Part shown: positions 35,103 to 43,762 of the stretch, one piece after another
How positions within the stretch are numbered: position 1 is the first letter of the stretch
How the letters are laid out: each line of letters starts with the position of its first letter
Origin: Campylobacter concisus
Lineage (GTDB): Bacteria > Campylobacterota > Campylobacteria > Campylobacterales > Campylobacteraceae
Direction of reading: 5' to 3'
Assembly: GCF_003048675.2 (NCBI RefSeq)
Contig: NZ_CP060707.1
Coordinates: 744,001 to 808,000, forward strand
Length of the DNA: 64,000 nt
The notes under the pieces: generated by a model
Told to the model about the DNA's origin: nothing
Databases searched by the model: none
The model's input: the letters and a program-made list of their open reading frames with translations, nothing else
Made by a program: the position numbers and the translations under genes

Positions 35103-37034
35103 ATGGCATTAATCGACCTAATAGACGTAAGTAAAAAATTTGGCGCAAATGAAATTTTAAACAGTGTAAGTCTTAGCGTAAATGAAAATGAAAAGATAGC
35201 TATCATCGGTAAAAACGGCAGTGGCAAGAGCACGCTTATGAAGATCATCTCTGGCGAGGTGGCAGCAGATAGTGGCAGACGCATAGTGCAGAGCTTAATA
35301 AGCGTCGAGATGCTAGCGCAAAATCCAAATTTTAACGCCACATTTAGCGTAAGAGATGCGCTAAATAACGAGCTAAAAGAGATATTTGACGCGATAAGCG
35401 AGTATGAAAAAAGTGGCGTCTTGCTAGCAAATGATCCTGAAAACAAAGAAATTTTAAAAGAGCAAGAGAGGCTTTTAAAATTTATAGAGGCAAAAGACGG
35501 CTGGAATATCGAGCACAAGATCGAGCGAATTTTGCAAGAATTTAAGCTAAAAGAGTATGAAAACAGACCCATTTGCTCACTAAGTGGTGGCGAGATCAGG
35601 CGCGTGGCACTGGGCGCTCTCATCCTTAAAAAGCCAGATGTGCTTTTGCTTGATGAGCCTACAAACCACCTTGACGTCTATATGGTCAAATTTCTTGAAG
35701 ATATGCTTAAAAGCTCAAATCAAAGCATAGTTTTTATAAGCCACGATAGGTATTTTATCGATGCACTCGCTACTAGGTGCGTTGAGGTCGAGGATGCAAG
35801 CTTAAAAAATTTCGAGGGCGGATATGCAAACTATCTAACCAAAAAAGAGGAGATTTTAGCAAGCCTTGCAAAGTCACATGAGACGCTACTAAAGCAGCTA
35901 AAGGCTGAAGAGGAGTGGCTAAGGCGCGGTGTAAAAGCTAGGCTAAAGCGAAACGAGGGCAGAAAAGAGCGAGTGCTAGCCATGCGCGAGGAGGCTAAGA
36001 AAAACCCAGGCGTGATAAGGCGTGTGAGGCTTGAGCTAGAGCGAGCGAGTAAAAATTTCAACCAAGTTCAGAGCCAAAACCGCAAAAAGATGCTCTTTGA
36101 GTTTAAAAATTTAAGCAAAAGTATAGACGGCAAGGTGCTTTTTGAAAAATTTGACGCAAGAATCTTGCAGGGCGAGAGGATCGCCATTGTGGGGCGAAAC
36201 GGCAGTGGCAAGAGCACTTTGCTTAAAATTTTGCTAGGGCTTGAAAAGCCAAGTAGCGGCGAGATAAAAAGAGGCGAGGTGAGCATCGGCTACTTTGATC
36301 AAGCTAGAAATGTCCTTGATGATGACAAGAGCCTTATAGAGACATTTTGCCCAAATGGCGGCGATCACGTGCTGGTTCGTGGGCGAAATATGCACGTCTA
36401 TGGCTATCTTAAAAATTTCCTCTTTCCAAAGGAATTTCTAGATAAAAAGATAGGTGTTTTAAGTGGCGGCGAGAAAAACCGCGTCGCGCTTGCGATGCTT
36501 TTTACCAAAACTTACGATGTGCTGGTGCTTGACGAGCCGACAAACGACCTTGACATCGCAACTATCAACATCTTAGAAGACTACTTGCAAAGCTTTGAGG
36601 GGGCTATCTTGCTAGTTAGCCACGATAGATATTTTGTTGATAAGATGGCAAATAAGCTTTGGGCGTTTGAGGGCACAAAGATAAATGTCTTGCATGAAGA
36701 GTATAGCGTCTATTTGGAGCTTGAAGATGAGATGAAAGAGCTTGATAAATTTGAAAAAGAGCTAACAAACAGCCAAAATGAAGCCAAACAAAAGAGTAAA
36801 TCTGGCGCAAAACTAAGCTACAAACAAACGCAAATTTTAAACACATATCCAGATAAAATTTCAGCCCTTGAAGCAAGAGTGGCTGAGCTAAACGAGGGAC
36901 TAAGTGATCCAAAAATTTATCAAGAAGTGGGGCTAACTAAGCTTTATGAAGAGCTAGAAAAGGCAAAAGCTGAGCTTGAAAGCCTAGAAAATGAGTATTT
37001 TGAAGTGCTTGAGATCGCTGAGGAGCTAGAGTAG
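35103..37034 (+). CDS. ABC-F family ATPase (Uup/Ettlike)
   Basis: 643 residues with two complete ABC domains and no membrane segment. First domain: GKNGSGKSTLMKIISGE, LSGGEIRRVALG, LLLDEPTNHLDVYMVKFLED; the linker (about 240-310) is basic and helical (RRGVKARLKRNEGRKERVLA); second domain: GRNGSGKSTLLKILLGLEKP, LSGGEKNRVALAMLF, LVLDEPTNDLDIATINILED; then a C-terminal coiled coil (about 565-640). This is the ribosome-associated ABC-F arrangement, Uup-like by its C-terminal coiled coil. It probably relieves stalled or misassembled ribosomes; antibiotic protection cannot be inferred. Promoter TGATATAAT is visible just upstream. Confidence 0.9.
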   Translation: MALIDLIDVSKKFGANEILNSVSLSVNENEKIAIIGKNGSGKSTLMKIISGEVAADSGRRIVQSLISVEMLAQNPNFNATFSVRDALNNELKEIFDAISEYEKSGVLLANDPENKEILKEQERLLKFIEAKDGWNIEHKIERILQEFKLKEYENRPICSLSGGEIRRVALGALILKKPDVLLLDEPTNHLDVYMVKFLEDMLKSSNQSIVFISHDRYFIDALATRCVEVEDASLKNFEGGYANYLTKKEEILASLAKSHETLLKQLKAEEEWLRRGVKARLKRNEGRKERVLAMREEAKKNPGVIRRVRLELERASKNFNQVQSQNRKKMLFEFKNLSKSIDGKVLFEKFDARILQGERIAIVGRNGSGKSTLLKILLGLEKPSSGEIKRGEVSIGYFDQARNVLDDDKSLIETFCPNGGDHVLVRGRNMHVYGYLKNFLFPKEFLDKKIGVLSGGEKNRVALAMLFTKTYDVLVLDEPTNDLDIATINILEDYLQSFEGAILLVSHDRYFVDKMANKLWAFEGTKINVLHEEYSVYLELEDEMKELDKFEKELTNSQNEAKQKSKSGAKLSYKQTQILNTYPDKISALEARVAELNEGLSDPKIYQEVGLTKLYEELEKAKAELESLENEYFEVLEIAEELE

Positions 37035-37035
37035 C

Positions 37036-37470
37036 TTGAAAAAGATCGGTAGGATAAGCGCGCTAAATACGAGAGTTGTTAGAAAAAATTCTGTTGTAAG
37101 CCTTAGCATTATCGTTGATAAGATGAGATTTAGTGAGACATTTTCACCTGATATATATAAATATGAAGTAGGCGATCTAGTCCGGATAAAATATAAAAAG
37201 GTTGGATTTTTAAATAAGATAGAGAGCATTAGGCTAATTGCAAAAAGCAGCGAAGAGTCAGGGCTTTTTGCAAGGATTACAAATTTGATCTTCATGATTG
37301 GTTGTTTTTATTTTTGCTTTATTGCGTCAGTCTTTATTTATTATGGGGTTACGCTGGAATTTGATATTATTAGGCTTATTATTACATTAGCAGCCGCTTG
37401 TTTTCTATTTTGGATGGGTAAATTTGTATATTTTAGGTTTTTGATATTTAGATATTTTATATTTGGATAG
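37036..37470 (+). CDS. Hypothetical protein with two membrane helices
   Basis: 144 residues from the TTG at 37036, directly after the ABC-F stop. The first 85 residues are soluble and basic (DLVRIKYKKVGFLNKIESIR looks like a small beta-barrel), followed by two hydrophobic segments (LIFMIGCFYFCFIASVFIYY and LIITLAAACFLFWMGKFVYF). An OB- or NfeD-like arrangement reversed is conceivable but not demonstrable. AT-rich in its second half. The start codon is uncertain; an in-frame ATG exists near residue 31. Confidence 0.6.
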   Translation: MKKIGRISALNTRVVRKNSVVSLSIIVDKMRFSETFSPDIYKYEVGDLVRIKYKKVGFLNKIESIRLIAKSSEESGLFARITNLIFMIGCFYFCFIASVFIYYGVTLEFDIIRLIITLAAACFLFWMGKFVYFRFLIFRYFIFG

Positions 37471-37544
37471 GTTTTGTGAAATTTAAATGTATGAAAGGTT
37501 TGCGGCATGATGAGGTCGCTAAATTTGTTTAAAACGGAGCTAAA

Positions 37545-39056
37545 ATGCTAAAAAAACATCCGCTAATCTCTGTAGTGATCGCCATTGTTGTGATATTTTT
37601 TGCTGTCTATTTTTTTATCTTTGGGTTAGCTACTATTTTAGATGACGACATTGGCGATAGTAAAGAGCTAAATAATAGCTATTTTTACGTCAAAGACGAC
37701 AAGGTCTATGCCTTGGTGCCAAGTGGCGGTAAATTTGAGTTAATAGGCGTGAGGGCCAGTAAATTTAGATACATTGACACCGGCAAATACGACAACAGAA
37801 ATGTTGGCGCTAGCGATAAGGCGGTGTATTGCGGTAACCTTGTGATGAGTGGTCTTGATCCAAATGGCGTTAGAGCGCTTGGTAATGGCTATTTTGGTGA
37901 TGGCAAGGTGACATACTTTTGCGATAGCGAAAGCGAGACGAACCTTGAAATATCCGCACTTAAAGAGTTTTGGGACATCGTCTCACATAAAATGTTTAAC
38001 ACCCCTAAAGCGCAAACTCATATCTATAAATTTAGACAGGTTGATAACGCTAATTTAGCAGCGATCTTGGGCTTTGGCTATGCAAGCGACGGAGTAAAGG
38101 TCTATCATGAGGGCAAAGAGCTAGAGGGCGCAAATGCCAGCAAAATGCGATACATCGAGCAGGCATCTGGCAGAAAGAGCATGCATTTTACGACTGACGG
38201 AGAAAATGTCTATTATGACAGCTCAAAGCTAGGGATCAAATTTAGCCCGCAAATGCGTGATATCGGCGAGATATGGCGCATTCACTATCTTTATGAGCCA
38301 AATTCTGGCATGGTCTATGCAAACGATCACGAATTTGACCCAAAATTTGCCCCATACGAACCGCTTTTTAACCTAGAAGACAGGCACACCTATCATGCGC
38401 TCTTTCGTGGTAAAGGCGGGATCTATCACTGGGAGCGAAAGTGGCAGTGGTATAACAGCATAGATGAGGGCGAGTTTGTAAGAGACGGTGATGATCCGTT
38501 TAAAGGCGAGATAACGCCGCTATATGGCGACGTGGTGATAAGTGATGGCAAGACATATTTTTTAAAAATTTATGAAATTTGGCACAACACAAAAAATAAT
38601 CACAGCCTAAGCTCACGCCACACGTGTATCGTAAGGCTTGATACAAAAGAGCAGTGGCGAAAGATAGGGCTTGTAAGAAACGATGGCTACGGAGCGGTTT
38701 ATGCAAACGGCGATAAGACATATTATTTTGATAACGTCGGCTACGGCTGGCGTTTTAACAGCAGTGTTTATGATATAAATGATCTTGGCGTAGTTGAAAT
38801 TCTCACTCGTCCTTATGGTCCAAATGTTGAGAATTTAAAACTTGATGAGATAGTAAAAATGGTAGATCAAGGCGCTATGACGCCAGCTGAGGGCGAGGTG
38901 GTGATCGATGCGATAAGCGACTTTGATGATTACTCGCAAAAATATGCCTACTGGATATTTCTTGCCATAGCATTTGTGGCCTCGGTGGTTGGCGCTATTT
39001 TTAAAAACAAAAAGCAAAACAGCGAGCTTAAAAAAAGGGTGGATGATTATAGATAA
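37545..39056 (+). CDS. DKNYY-domain protein (first of tandem pair)
   Basis: 503 residues: a hydrophobic N-terminal anchor (about 8-30), a long extracytoplasmic part with repeated DKNYY-like units, and a C-terminal membrane helix (YWIFLAIAFVASVVGAIF) with a basic tail. Units visible include SDKAVYCGNLVMSGLDPNGV followed by ALGNGYFGDG, SDGVKVYHEGKELEGANASK, TDGENVYYDSSKLGIK and AVYANGDKTYYFDNVGYGWR. The repeats probably form beta-rich modules. Function unknown. Overlaps the next paralogue by one base (ATAATG), so the two are co-translated. Confidence 0.82.
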   Translation: MLKKHPLISVVIAIVVIFFAVYFFIFGLATILDDDIGDSKELNNSYFYVKDDKVYALVPSGGKFELIGVRASKFRYIDTGKYDNRNVGASDKAVYCGNLVMSGLDPNGVRALGNGYFGDGKVTYFCDSESETNLEISALKEFWDIVSHKMFNTPKAQTHIYKFRQVDNANLAAILGFGYASDGVKVYHEGKELEGANASKMRYIEQASGRKSMHFTTDGENVYYDSSKLGIKFSPQMRDIGEIWRIHYLYEPNSGMVYANDHEFDPKFAPYEPLFNLEDRHTYHALFRGKGGIYHWERKWQWYNSIDEGEFVRDGDDPFKGEITPLYGDVVISDGKTYFLKIYEIWHNTKNNHSLSSRHTCIVRLDTKEQWRKIGLVRNDGYGAVYANGDKTYYFDNVGYGWRFNSSVYDINDLGVVEILTRPYGPNVENLKLDEIVKMVDQGAMTPAEGEVVIDAISDFDDYSQKYAYWIFLAIAFVASVVGAIFKNKKQNSELKKRVDDYR

Positions 39057-40501
39057 TGAGAAAAATTGCGACTAAGATCCTTTATCTTTTTGTCATTTTG
39101 ACGCTATTTTTTGTTTTGGCGATGCTTTATCTATGGCATGAGGGCGAGTATCAAAGAAGCTTTGCAAACATTGATAATAGCGAGTTTTACCGCTCGCCTG
39201 AGGGTAAAATTTACGTTCAAATTTCAGGCAGTGGCAAGTATGAGCTAAAAGGCGTCGATGAGGCTAGTTTTAGGGTCTTAAAGCTAAAACACGCGTATGA
39301 TTACTCAAACGTGGCGGCTGATAAAAATCATGTCTATTGTGCTAGAGAAATTTTGCCTGGTCTTGATCCAAACAGCACAAAAGTGCTTGGCAATGGCTAT
39401 CTAAGTGACGGCAAGATAAGCTATTATTGCGCCACTAGAAGCGAGAAAGAGGCGGGATTTAGCGAATTTGGCGCCATTATGAAAAACCTTGCTCACACCT
39501 TTATCAAAAGCTACGATGATAGCCCTTATTTTTACAGGACAAAAAGGGTTGAAAGCACAAATTTAGAGCCTATATTTGACGCTGGCTTTGCAAGAGACGG
39601 AGCTACGCTTTACTACAAGGGCGAAAAGCTTGACGCGCAGCCTAGTGAGCTAAGATACATCACAGCAGAAAGCGGCGCTGCTAGCGGATATTACACAGAC
39701 GGCAAGAGCCTATTTTTAGGCTTTTATAAGCTTGATGCAAGCTACTCAGATGAGGTGCGCCAGATATGCTATGATGATAAGCGCGATATAGAATATCTTT
39801 TTGAGCCAAAAAGTGGGGCGGTGTTTGCAAATGAGCGTAAATTTAGCGCCCAAAATATGCCTTATAGCGCCATTTATAGCGTGGATAACGTGCATTCGTT
39901 TTGGCCTCTTTTTGCCAGCAAAGATGGAATTTACTTTTGGGATAGCACGAAAAACGAACAAGCTAAAATTTCAGACTACCAGCTAAAAGGCGAGCTAAAA
40001 AGGCTCTATGCTGACGTTTTTGTAGATGAGAGCTCAGCGTATTTCTTGCAACAAGGCGAAGAGTGGCGGCGCTCAAAGCACGGCAGGCACTTAGAGGCGC
40101 AAACAGTCTCTTTATATAAATTTGCCACAAGTAGCTCTTGGCGCGAAGTAGGGCTGGTAAAAGATGGCGAGTATGGCGCAGTGTATGCAAATGGCGATAA
40201 GGTCTATTTTTTTAGCAAGATAAAGCCATTTTATGGCATAAAACATAGCGTTTATGAGGTGGCTGATCTTAGTGTCATAGAAATTTTAACAAGGCCGTCT
40301 AAAGAGCTTAGCGCAAAAGATATCAGCGAGATGATAAAGCGCGGCGAGCTAGTGGAGGCAAGCGGCGAAGAGGTCGCAAGGTCGAGGATAGAGTATGACT
40401 CGCCAAAGATCATCTTGTATATCACATTTGGCATCGCTTTTGTCGTCATAGTGCTAACAACTCTTGCAAAACCAAAGAGAGATAAAAGCGACTTGAGATA
40501 A
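39056..40501 (+). CDS. DKNYY-domain protein (second of tandem pair)
   Basis: 481 residues, same plan as the preceding gene: N-terminal anchor (KILYLFVILTLFFVLAMLYL), DKNYY-like units (ADKNHVYCAREILPGLDPNS followed by KVLGNGYLSDG, RDGATLYYKGEKLDAQPSEL, TDGKSLFLGFYKLD, AVYANGDKVYFFSKIKPFYG), and a C-terminal membrane helix (IILYITFGIAFVVIVLTTLA). Similarity runs end to end, including VEILTRP near the C-terminus of both, so they arose by tandem duplication. Function unknown. Confidence 0.82.
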   Translation: MRKIATKILYLFVILTLFFVLAMLYLWHEGEYQRSFANIDNSEFYRSPEGKIYVQISGSGKYELKGVDEASFRVLKLKHAYDYSNVAADKNHVYCAREILPGLDPNSTKVLGNGYLSDGKISYYCATRSEKEAGFSEFGAIMKNLAHTFIKSYDDSPYFYRTKRVESTNLEPIFDAGFARDGATLYYKGEKLDAQPSELRYITAESGAASGYYTDGKSLFLGFYKLDASYSDEVRQICYDDKRDIEYLFEPKSGAVFANERKFSAQNMPYSAIYSVDNVHSFWPLFASKDGIYFWDSTKNEQAKISDYQLKGELKRLYADVFVDESSAYFLQQGEEWRRSKHGRHLEAQTVSLYKFATSSSWREVGLVKDGEYGAVYANGDKVYFFSKIKPFYGIKHSVYEVADLSVIEILTRPSKELSAKDISEMIKRGELVEASGEEVARSRIEYDSPKIILYITFGIAFVVIVLTTLAKPKRDKSDLR

Positions 40502-40565
40502 ATTTCAAAGTGGCTATTTTTGGTGGCTAAAGCTTAAAATTTCATAAAAATTTTAAAGAGAAAAT

Positions 40566-40594
40566 TTGACCTATTTACTCTTTTTTGTTATTTT
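40566..40594 (+). promoter_or_regulatory. Probable promoter of the BCCT gene
   Basis: TTGACC at 40566-40571 and TATTTT at 40589-40594 are 17 bases apart, with TG two bases before the -10. It lies about 35 bases before the BCCT start codon; AAAAAGGAG is the ribosome site. Confidence 0.55.
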
Positions 40595-40627
40595 AAAGCG
40601 AGACTGAAATTTACAAAAAGGAGAAAA

Positions 40628-42568
40628 ATGTTTAAATTTCAAAGGTCAAAATTTAACAATTCAGTATTTATCCCATCGCTTGTTATCATATTTTTAATAG
40701 CGGCATTTGCAGCGATATTTCCAAATTTCTCAAATGAGTTTTTTAAGGGTATGCAAAACTACATCGCGGCCAAATTTGGCTGGTTTTATATCCTAGTCGT
40801 TGCCGTCATATTGCTAAGCGTCATCATCCTTGGCTTTAGTAAGCTTGGCGAGATCAAGCTAGGAGCTGATCACGTAAAGCCAGAGCACAAAAATATCTCG
40901 TGGTTTTCTATGCTTTTTGCCGCTGGCATGGGCATAGGTCTAGTATTTTTTGGTGTGGCCGAGCCGCTCATGCACTATCTAAACCCACCAGTTGGCGACG
41001 CGCAAACTATCGCAGCGCAAAAGCTTGCGTTGAATATCACATTTTTTCACTGGGGCATGGGCGCATGGTCGGTCTATGCTATCGTGGCGTTAATTCTCGC
41101 CTTTTTCTCGTATAGGCACGGCTTGCCACTCACGCTTAGATCGGCATTTTATCCGATCATTGGCGATAAAATTTACGGCAAGATAGGTAGCGCCATCGAT
41201 ACATTTGCCGTTGTGGCGACCCTTTTTGGTGTGGCGACATCGCTAGGATACGGCGTACTTCAGGTAAATGCTGGCCTTACGCACGTTTTTGGTCTGCCGA
41301 CTATGCATATCACGCTTCTAATAGTGCTTTGCTTAGCTGCTACCATCTCAGCGGCAAGTGGTGTCGATAAGGGCATCAAAATCTTATCAAACGCAAATAT
41401 CGCGCTAGCTATATGTTTTATGTTTTTGATACTATTTTTAGGCGATACGACGCAGCTTTTAAAGTCGTTTGTGCAAAACAGCGGCGACTACGTCTCTACG
41501 CTCATTTCAAATACCTTTAACCTCTACGCCTACGAGAGGCAAAACGAGAGCTGGCTTGGCGGCTGGACGCTGCTATACTGGGCTTGGTGGCTATCTTGGT
41601 CGCCGTTTGTGGGGCTTTTTATAGCTAAAATTTCAAAAGGCAGAACGATCAGAGAATTTGTCATAGGCGTGCTTCTCGTGCCAACTGGCTTTACCTTTGC
41701 TTGGATGAGCTTTTTTGGTAACTCGGCGATCGCTTTGGTGCAAAGTGGTTTTAGCGAGCTAGCAACGACTGTAAATTCCGACTCAGCCTCAGCGCTATTT
41801 ATGTTTTTGGAGAAATTTAGCTTCTCAGGCGTGCTAAGCGTGATCGCAGTCTTTATGATCGTCATATTTTTCGTAACTTCTGCCGACTCTGCGGCGATCG
41901 TTATGAACATGCTTTGCTCAAACGGCAAGGACGATACGCCGGTTTGGCAAAAGGTCTTTTGGGGCGTTACAGTGGGCGTCGTGGCGGCATTTTTGATGCT
42001 AGCAGGCGGTCTTGCCTCACTTCAAGCACTTACGATCACGACCGCGCTGCCATTTGCCATAGTGCTACTTGGCGCCATTTACGGGCTATTTAAGGCGTTA
42101 CGTGTGGATCTAACCAAAAAAGAGACAAATAACTTTAGCAACATGCCCATTAGTGATCTTTCAAAGCCGTGGCAAGAGCGTCTAAGTGCGATCATTACGC
42201 TACCAGGCAAGAAAGATGGCAAGAAATTTTTAAACGAAGTCGTGCTAAAAGCGTTTAACGAGCTAAAAGAGGAATTTGCCAAAAATGGCCTTGAAGCAAA
42301 GGTCACAAATGGCGAAAATTTTGTAAATTTAAATGTCGGACTTGGCGACGAGATGGACTTTAGATATGGTGTCTATCTCACCAAGAGCCAGAGCCCAGAC
42401 TATACGAGGGAGCTTGACGGCGATGATCTTTACTACAGGGCTGAGGTCTATCTAAAAGAGGGCGGTCAAGACTACGACGTGCTTGGCTGGAGCGAAGCTA
42501 CGCTGATAAACGACGTCATCGAGCAATACCGCAAACACATGCAGTTTTTACATGTCGTTAGAGAGTAA
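40628..42568 (+). CDS. BCCT-family betaine/choline/carnitine transporter
   Basis: 646 residues, 12 membrane helices and a 150-residue cytoplasmic tail, as in BetT-like carriers. Signatures: FSMLFAAGMGIGLVFFGVAE, HWGMGAWSVYAIVALILAFF, the tryptophan-rich WAWWLSWSPFVGLFIAKISK and FVTSADSAAIVMNMLC. The glycine motif (AAGMGIGLVF) with Met-Gly-Ile is the pattern of proton-coupled choline transporters rather than Na+-coupled glycine betaine ones; this is suggestive only. Long C-terminal tails sense osmotic stress in relatives. Single gene with promoter and terminator. Confidence 0.94.
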   Translation: MFKFQRSKFNNSVFIPSLVIIFLIAAFAAIFPNFSNEFFKGMQNYIAAKFGWFYILVVAVILLSVIILGFSKLGEIKLGADHVKPEHKNISWFSMLFAAGMGIGLVFFGVAEPLMHYLNPPVGDAQTIAAQKLALNITFFHWGMGAWSVYAIVALILAFFSYRHGLPLTLRSAFYPIIGDKIYGKIGSAIDTFAVVATLFGVATSLGYGVLQVNAGLTHVFGLPTMHITLLIVLCLAATISAASGVDKGIKILSNANIALAICFMFLILFLGDTTQLLKSFVQNSGDYVSTLISNTFNLYAYERQNESWLGGWTLLYWAWWLSWSPFVGLFIAKISKGRTIREFVIGVLLVPTGFTFAWMSFFGNSAIALVQSGFSELATTVNSDSASALFMFLEKFSFSGVLSVIAVFMIVIFFVTSADSAAIVMNMLCSNGKDDTPVWQKVFWGVTVGVVAAFLMLAGGLASLQALTITTALPFAIVLLGAIYGLFKALRVDLTKKETNNFSNMPISDLSKPWQERLSAIITLPGKKDGKKFLNEVVLKAFNELKEEFAKNGLEAKVTNGENFVNLNVGLGDEMDFRYGVYLTKSQSPDYTRELDGDDLYYRAEVYLKEGGQDYDVLGWSEATLINDVIEQYRKHMQFLHVVRE

Positions 42569-42577
42569 ATTCGAGTG

Positions 42578-42614
42578 AAATTTGCCTGGAATTTTAAAAT
42601 TTCTAGGCAAATTT
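42578..42614 (+). terminator. Terminator after the BCCT gene
   Basis: AAATTTGCCT (42578-42587) pairs with AGGCAAATTT (42605-42614); the inner part GGAATTTTAAAATTTCT can extend the stem. It starts ten bases after the stop codon. Confidence 0.7.
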
Positions 42615-42616
42615 GC

Positions 42617-42750
42617 AAATTTAGTCTAGTTGTTCCGCAAATTTTAAACTTTCACTCACTCGCAAAAATTGACTACTAAAATTTGGCTTCGCTTATAGCT
42701 TAGCTCAAATTTTAGAGCCGAAATTACTCGTTCATGGAATTTTAAAATTT
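42617..42750. repeat. Palindromic repeat element, copy 1 (decayed)
   Basis: About 134 bases, direct repeat of the element at 42918-43052 with roughly nine of ten bases shared over the core (GACTACTAAAATTTGGCTTC is identical in both). The left end of this copy reads AAATTTTAAACTTTC where copy 2 reads AAATTTTAAAATTCC, so its terminal inverted repeat is no longer perfect. No coding potential. Confidence 0.85.
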
Positions 42751-42776
42751 ACCTGACACTTGCCCGATGATAAACC

Positions 42777-42805
42777 GCATGCAGTGCGCTAGCACCATTG
42801 CATGC
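42777..42805. repeat. Inverted repeat GCATGCA...TGCATGC
   Basis: GCATGCA at 42777-42783 and TGCATGC at 42799-42805 flank GTGCGCTAGCACCAT, which itself contains the palindrome GTGC-GCTA-GCAC. It can fold as a compact hairpin and lies between the two large repeats. Confidence 0.6.
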
Positions 42806-42836
42806 ACCTTGAACGTGCGAGGGGTTTAGGGGATTT

Positions 42837-42890
42837 AAAAAGGGGGATAAGGGGACGGCCTCGTAACTCGAGTCCCCTTGTCTCCCTTTT
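42837..42890. repeat. G/C-rich long hairpin between the repeats
   Basis: AAAAAGGGGGATAAGGGGAC (42837-42856) is nearly complementary to GTCCCCTTGTCTCCCTTTT (42872-42890), with GGCCTCGTAACTCGA as loop. As RNA on the plus strand it ends in TTTT and could act as a terminator; G-run asymmetry makes it stand out from the AT-rich surroundings. Confidence 0.7.
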
Positions 42891-42917
42891 GAATAATTTG
42901 AATAAAAAGAAATTTAC

Positions 42918-43052
42918 AAATTTAATCAAGCTATTCTTGCAAATTTTAAAATTCCATTCACTCGCAAGAATTGACTACTAAAATTTGGCTTCGCTTACCG
43001 CTTAGCTCAAATTTTAGAGTCGAAATTACTCGTTCATGGAATTTTAAAATTT
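42918..43052. repeat. Palindromic repeat element, copy 2 (intact)
   Basis: Within this copy GCAAATTTTAAAATTCCAT (42939-42957) and its exact complement ATGGAATTTTAAAATTTGC (43036-43054) form a perfect 19 bp terminal inverted repeat. Inside, GACTACTAAAATTT and AAATTTTAGAGTC form a second, inner stem. The whole is thus an imperfect 116-base palindrome, similar in size to miniature inverted-repeat elements or a structured RNA. No target-site duplication is obvious and no open frame is present. Confidence 0.85.
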
Positions 43053-43102
43053 GCTCGCTAACCGTTACTAAAAAAATATAAAAAAATCACCATAAATTTT
43101 TA

Positions 43103-43108
43103 TATAAT
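43103..43108 (+). promoter_or_regulatory. Promoter of the 43155 gene
   Basis: TATAAT in the context TTTTTATATAATCCCT, the usual Campylobacter sigma-70 form with T-rich upstream DNA. The leader after it (CTTTTACAAAGG) nearly repeats that of the transporter gene at 43763. Confidence 0.7.
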
Positions 43109-43154
43109 CCCTCTTTTACAAAGGCGTAGCGACTTTTTACAAAAAGGGAGGCAA

Positions 43155-43601
43155 ATGAGCCAGAAAAAGTCCAGTTTCCAAATTTTTACTTCAGCTGATG
43201 ATGAGGTGTTTGCTTTTTTGTCAAATTTGGGTTATAAATGGCGCAAAAGCGATGATGTAGCAAATTTTATAGAGCGAAATTTTACATTTGTCGGCTCAAA
43301 ACCGCTTTTACAAAATTTAAAAGATTATAAAACGGCTGATTATAAAAATTTTGCTGATATTAAAAATTTTCTAAGCTCGCATATAGACATTCAAAGTAAA
43401 ATTTTAAGTGGCGAGATAAGCTATATCGGTGACAGTTTAACTAGCCTAGAGCTTAAATTTGCACCTGAATGCTTTTATGATTTTTTAAAATTTATGGTTA
43501 AAAATATCCCGCAACATCACTATTTTTGCAGCCCAAAAGAGGGTTGGATATTGCTAATTGCGATGGAAGGATACGTAGAATTTGGCGTTTTAGATAAATA
43601 G
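43155..43601 (+). CDS. Hypothetical soluble protein
   Basis: 148 residues, no signal peptide, no membrane segment, fairly rich in Phe, Lys and Asp. No motif recognised. Start ATG has AAAGGGAGG upstream and its own promoter TATAAT at 43103. It lies between the repeat region and the NSS transporter gene, and both genes have nearly the same promoter and leader. AT-rich composition compared with the neighbours to the right. Function unknown. Confidence 0.75.
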   Translation: MSQKKSSFQIFTSADDEVFAFLSNLGYKWRKSDDVANFIERNFTFVGSKPLLQNLKDYKTADYKNFADIKNFLSSHIDIQSKILSGEISYIGDSLTSLELKFAPECFYDFLKFMVKNIPQHHYFCSPKEGWILLIAMEGYVEFGVLDK

Positions 43602-43730
43602 GCTTTTTGAATAAATTTACACGCAAATTTAAAAATAAATTCCGTCCATAAAAGTCCTCAAATTTAGCAAAAAAGCCAAATTTACACGCGAGCATCGCCT
43701 GTCGCTAGCAAAATTTAATCAATTTTTTTA

Positions 43731-43736
43731 TATAAT
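43731..43736 (+). promoter_or_regulatory. Promoter of the NSS transporter operon
   Basis: TATAAT in TTTTTTTATATAATCCCT, followed by GTTTTTCACAAAGG and the ATG at 43763. Practically the same sequence precedes the hypothetical gene at 43155. Confidence 0.7.
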
Positions 43737-43762
43737 CCCTGTTTTTCACAAAGGTAGATAAT

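Noticed and set aside
35008..35148. Longer N-terminus of the MATE protein
   Set aside because: It overlaps the ABC-F promoter and leader; the ATG at 35007 has a good GGAG site and begins at the usual place of the first helix.
40628..42568. Plus-strand frame 40900-41115 and minus-strand frames inside the BCCT gene
   Set aside because: Shadows of a well-supported transporter gene.
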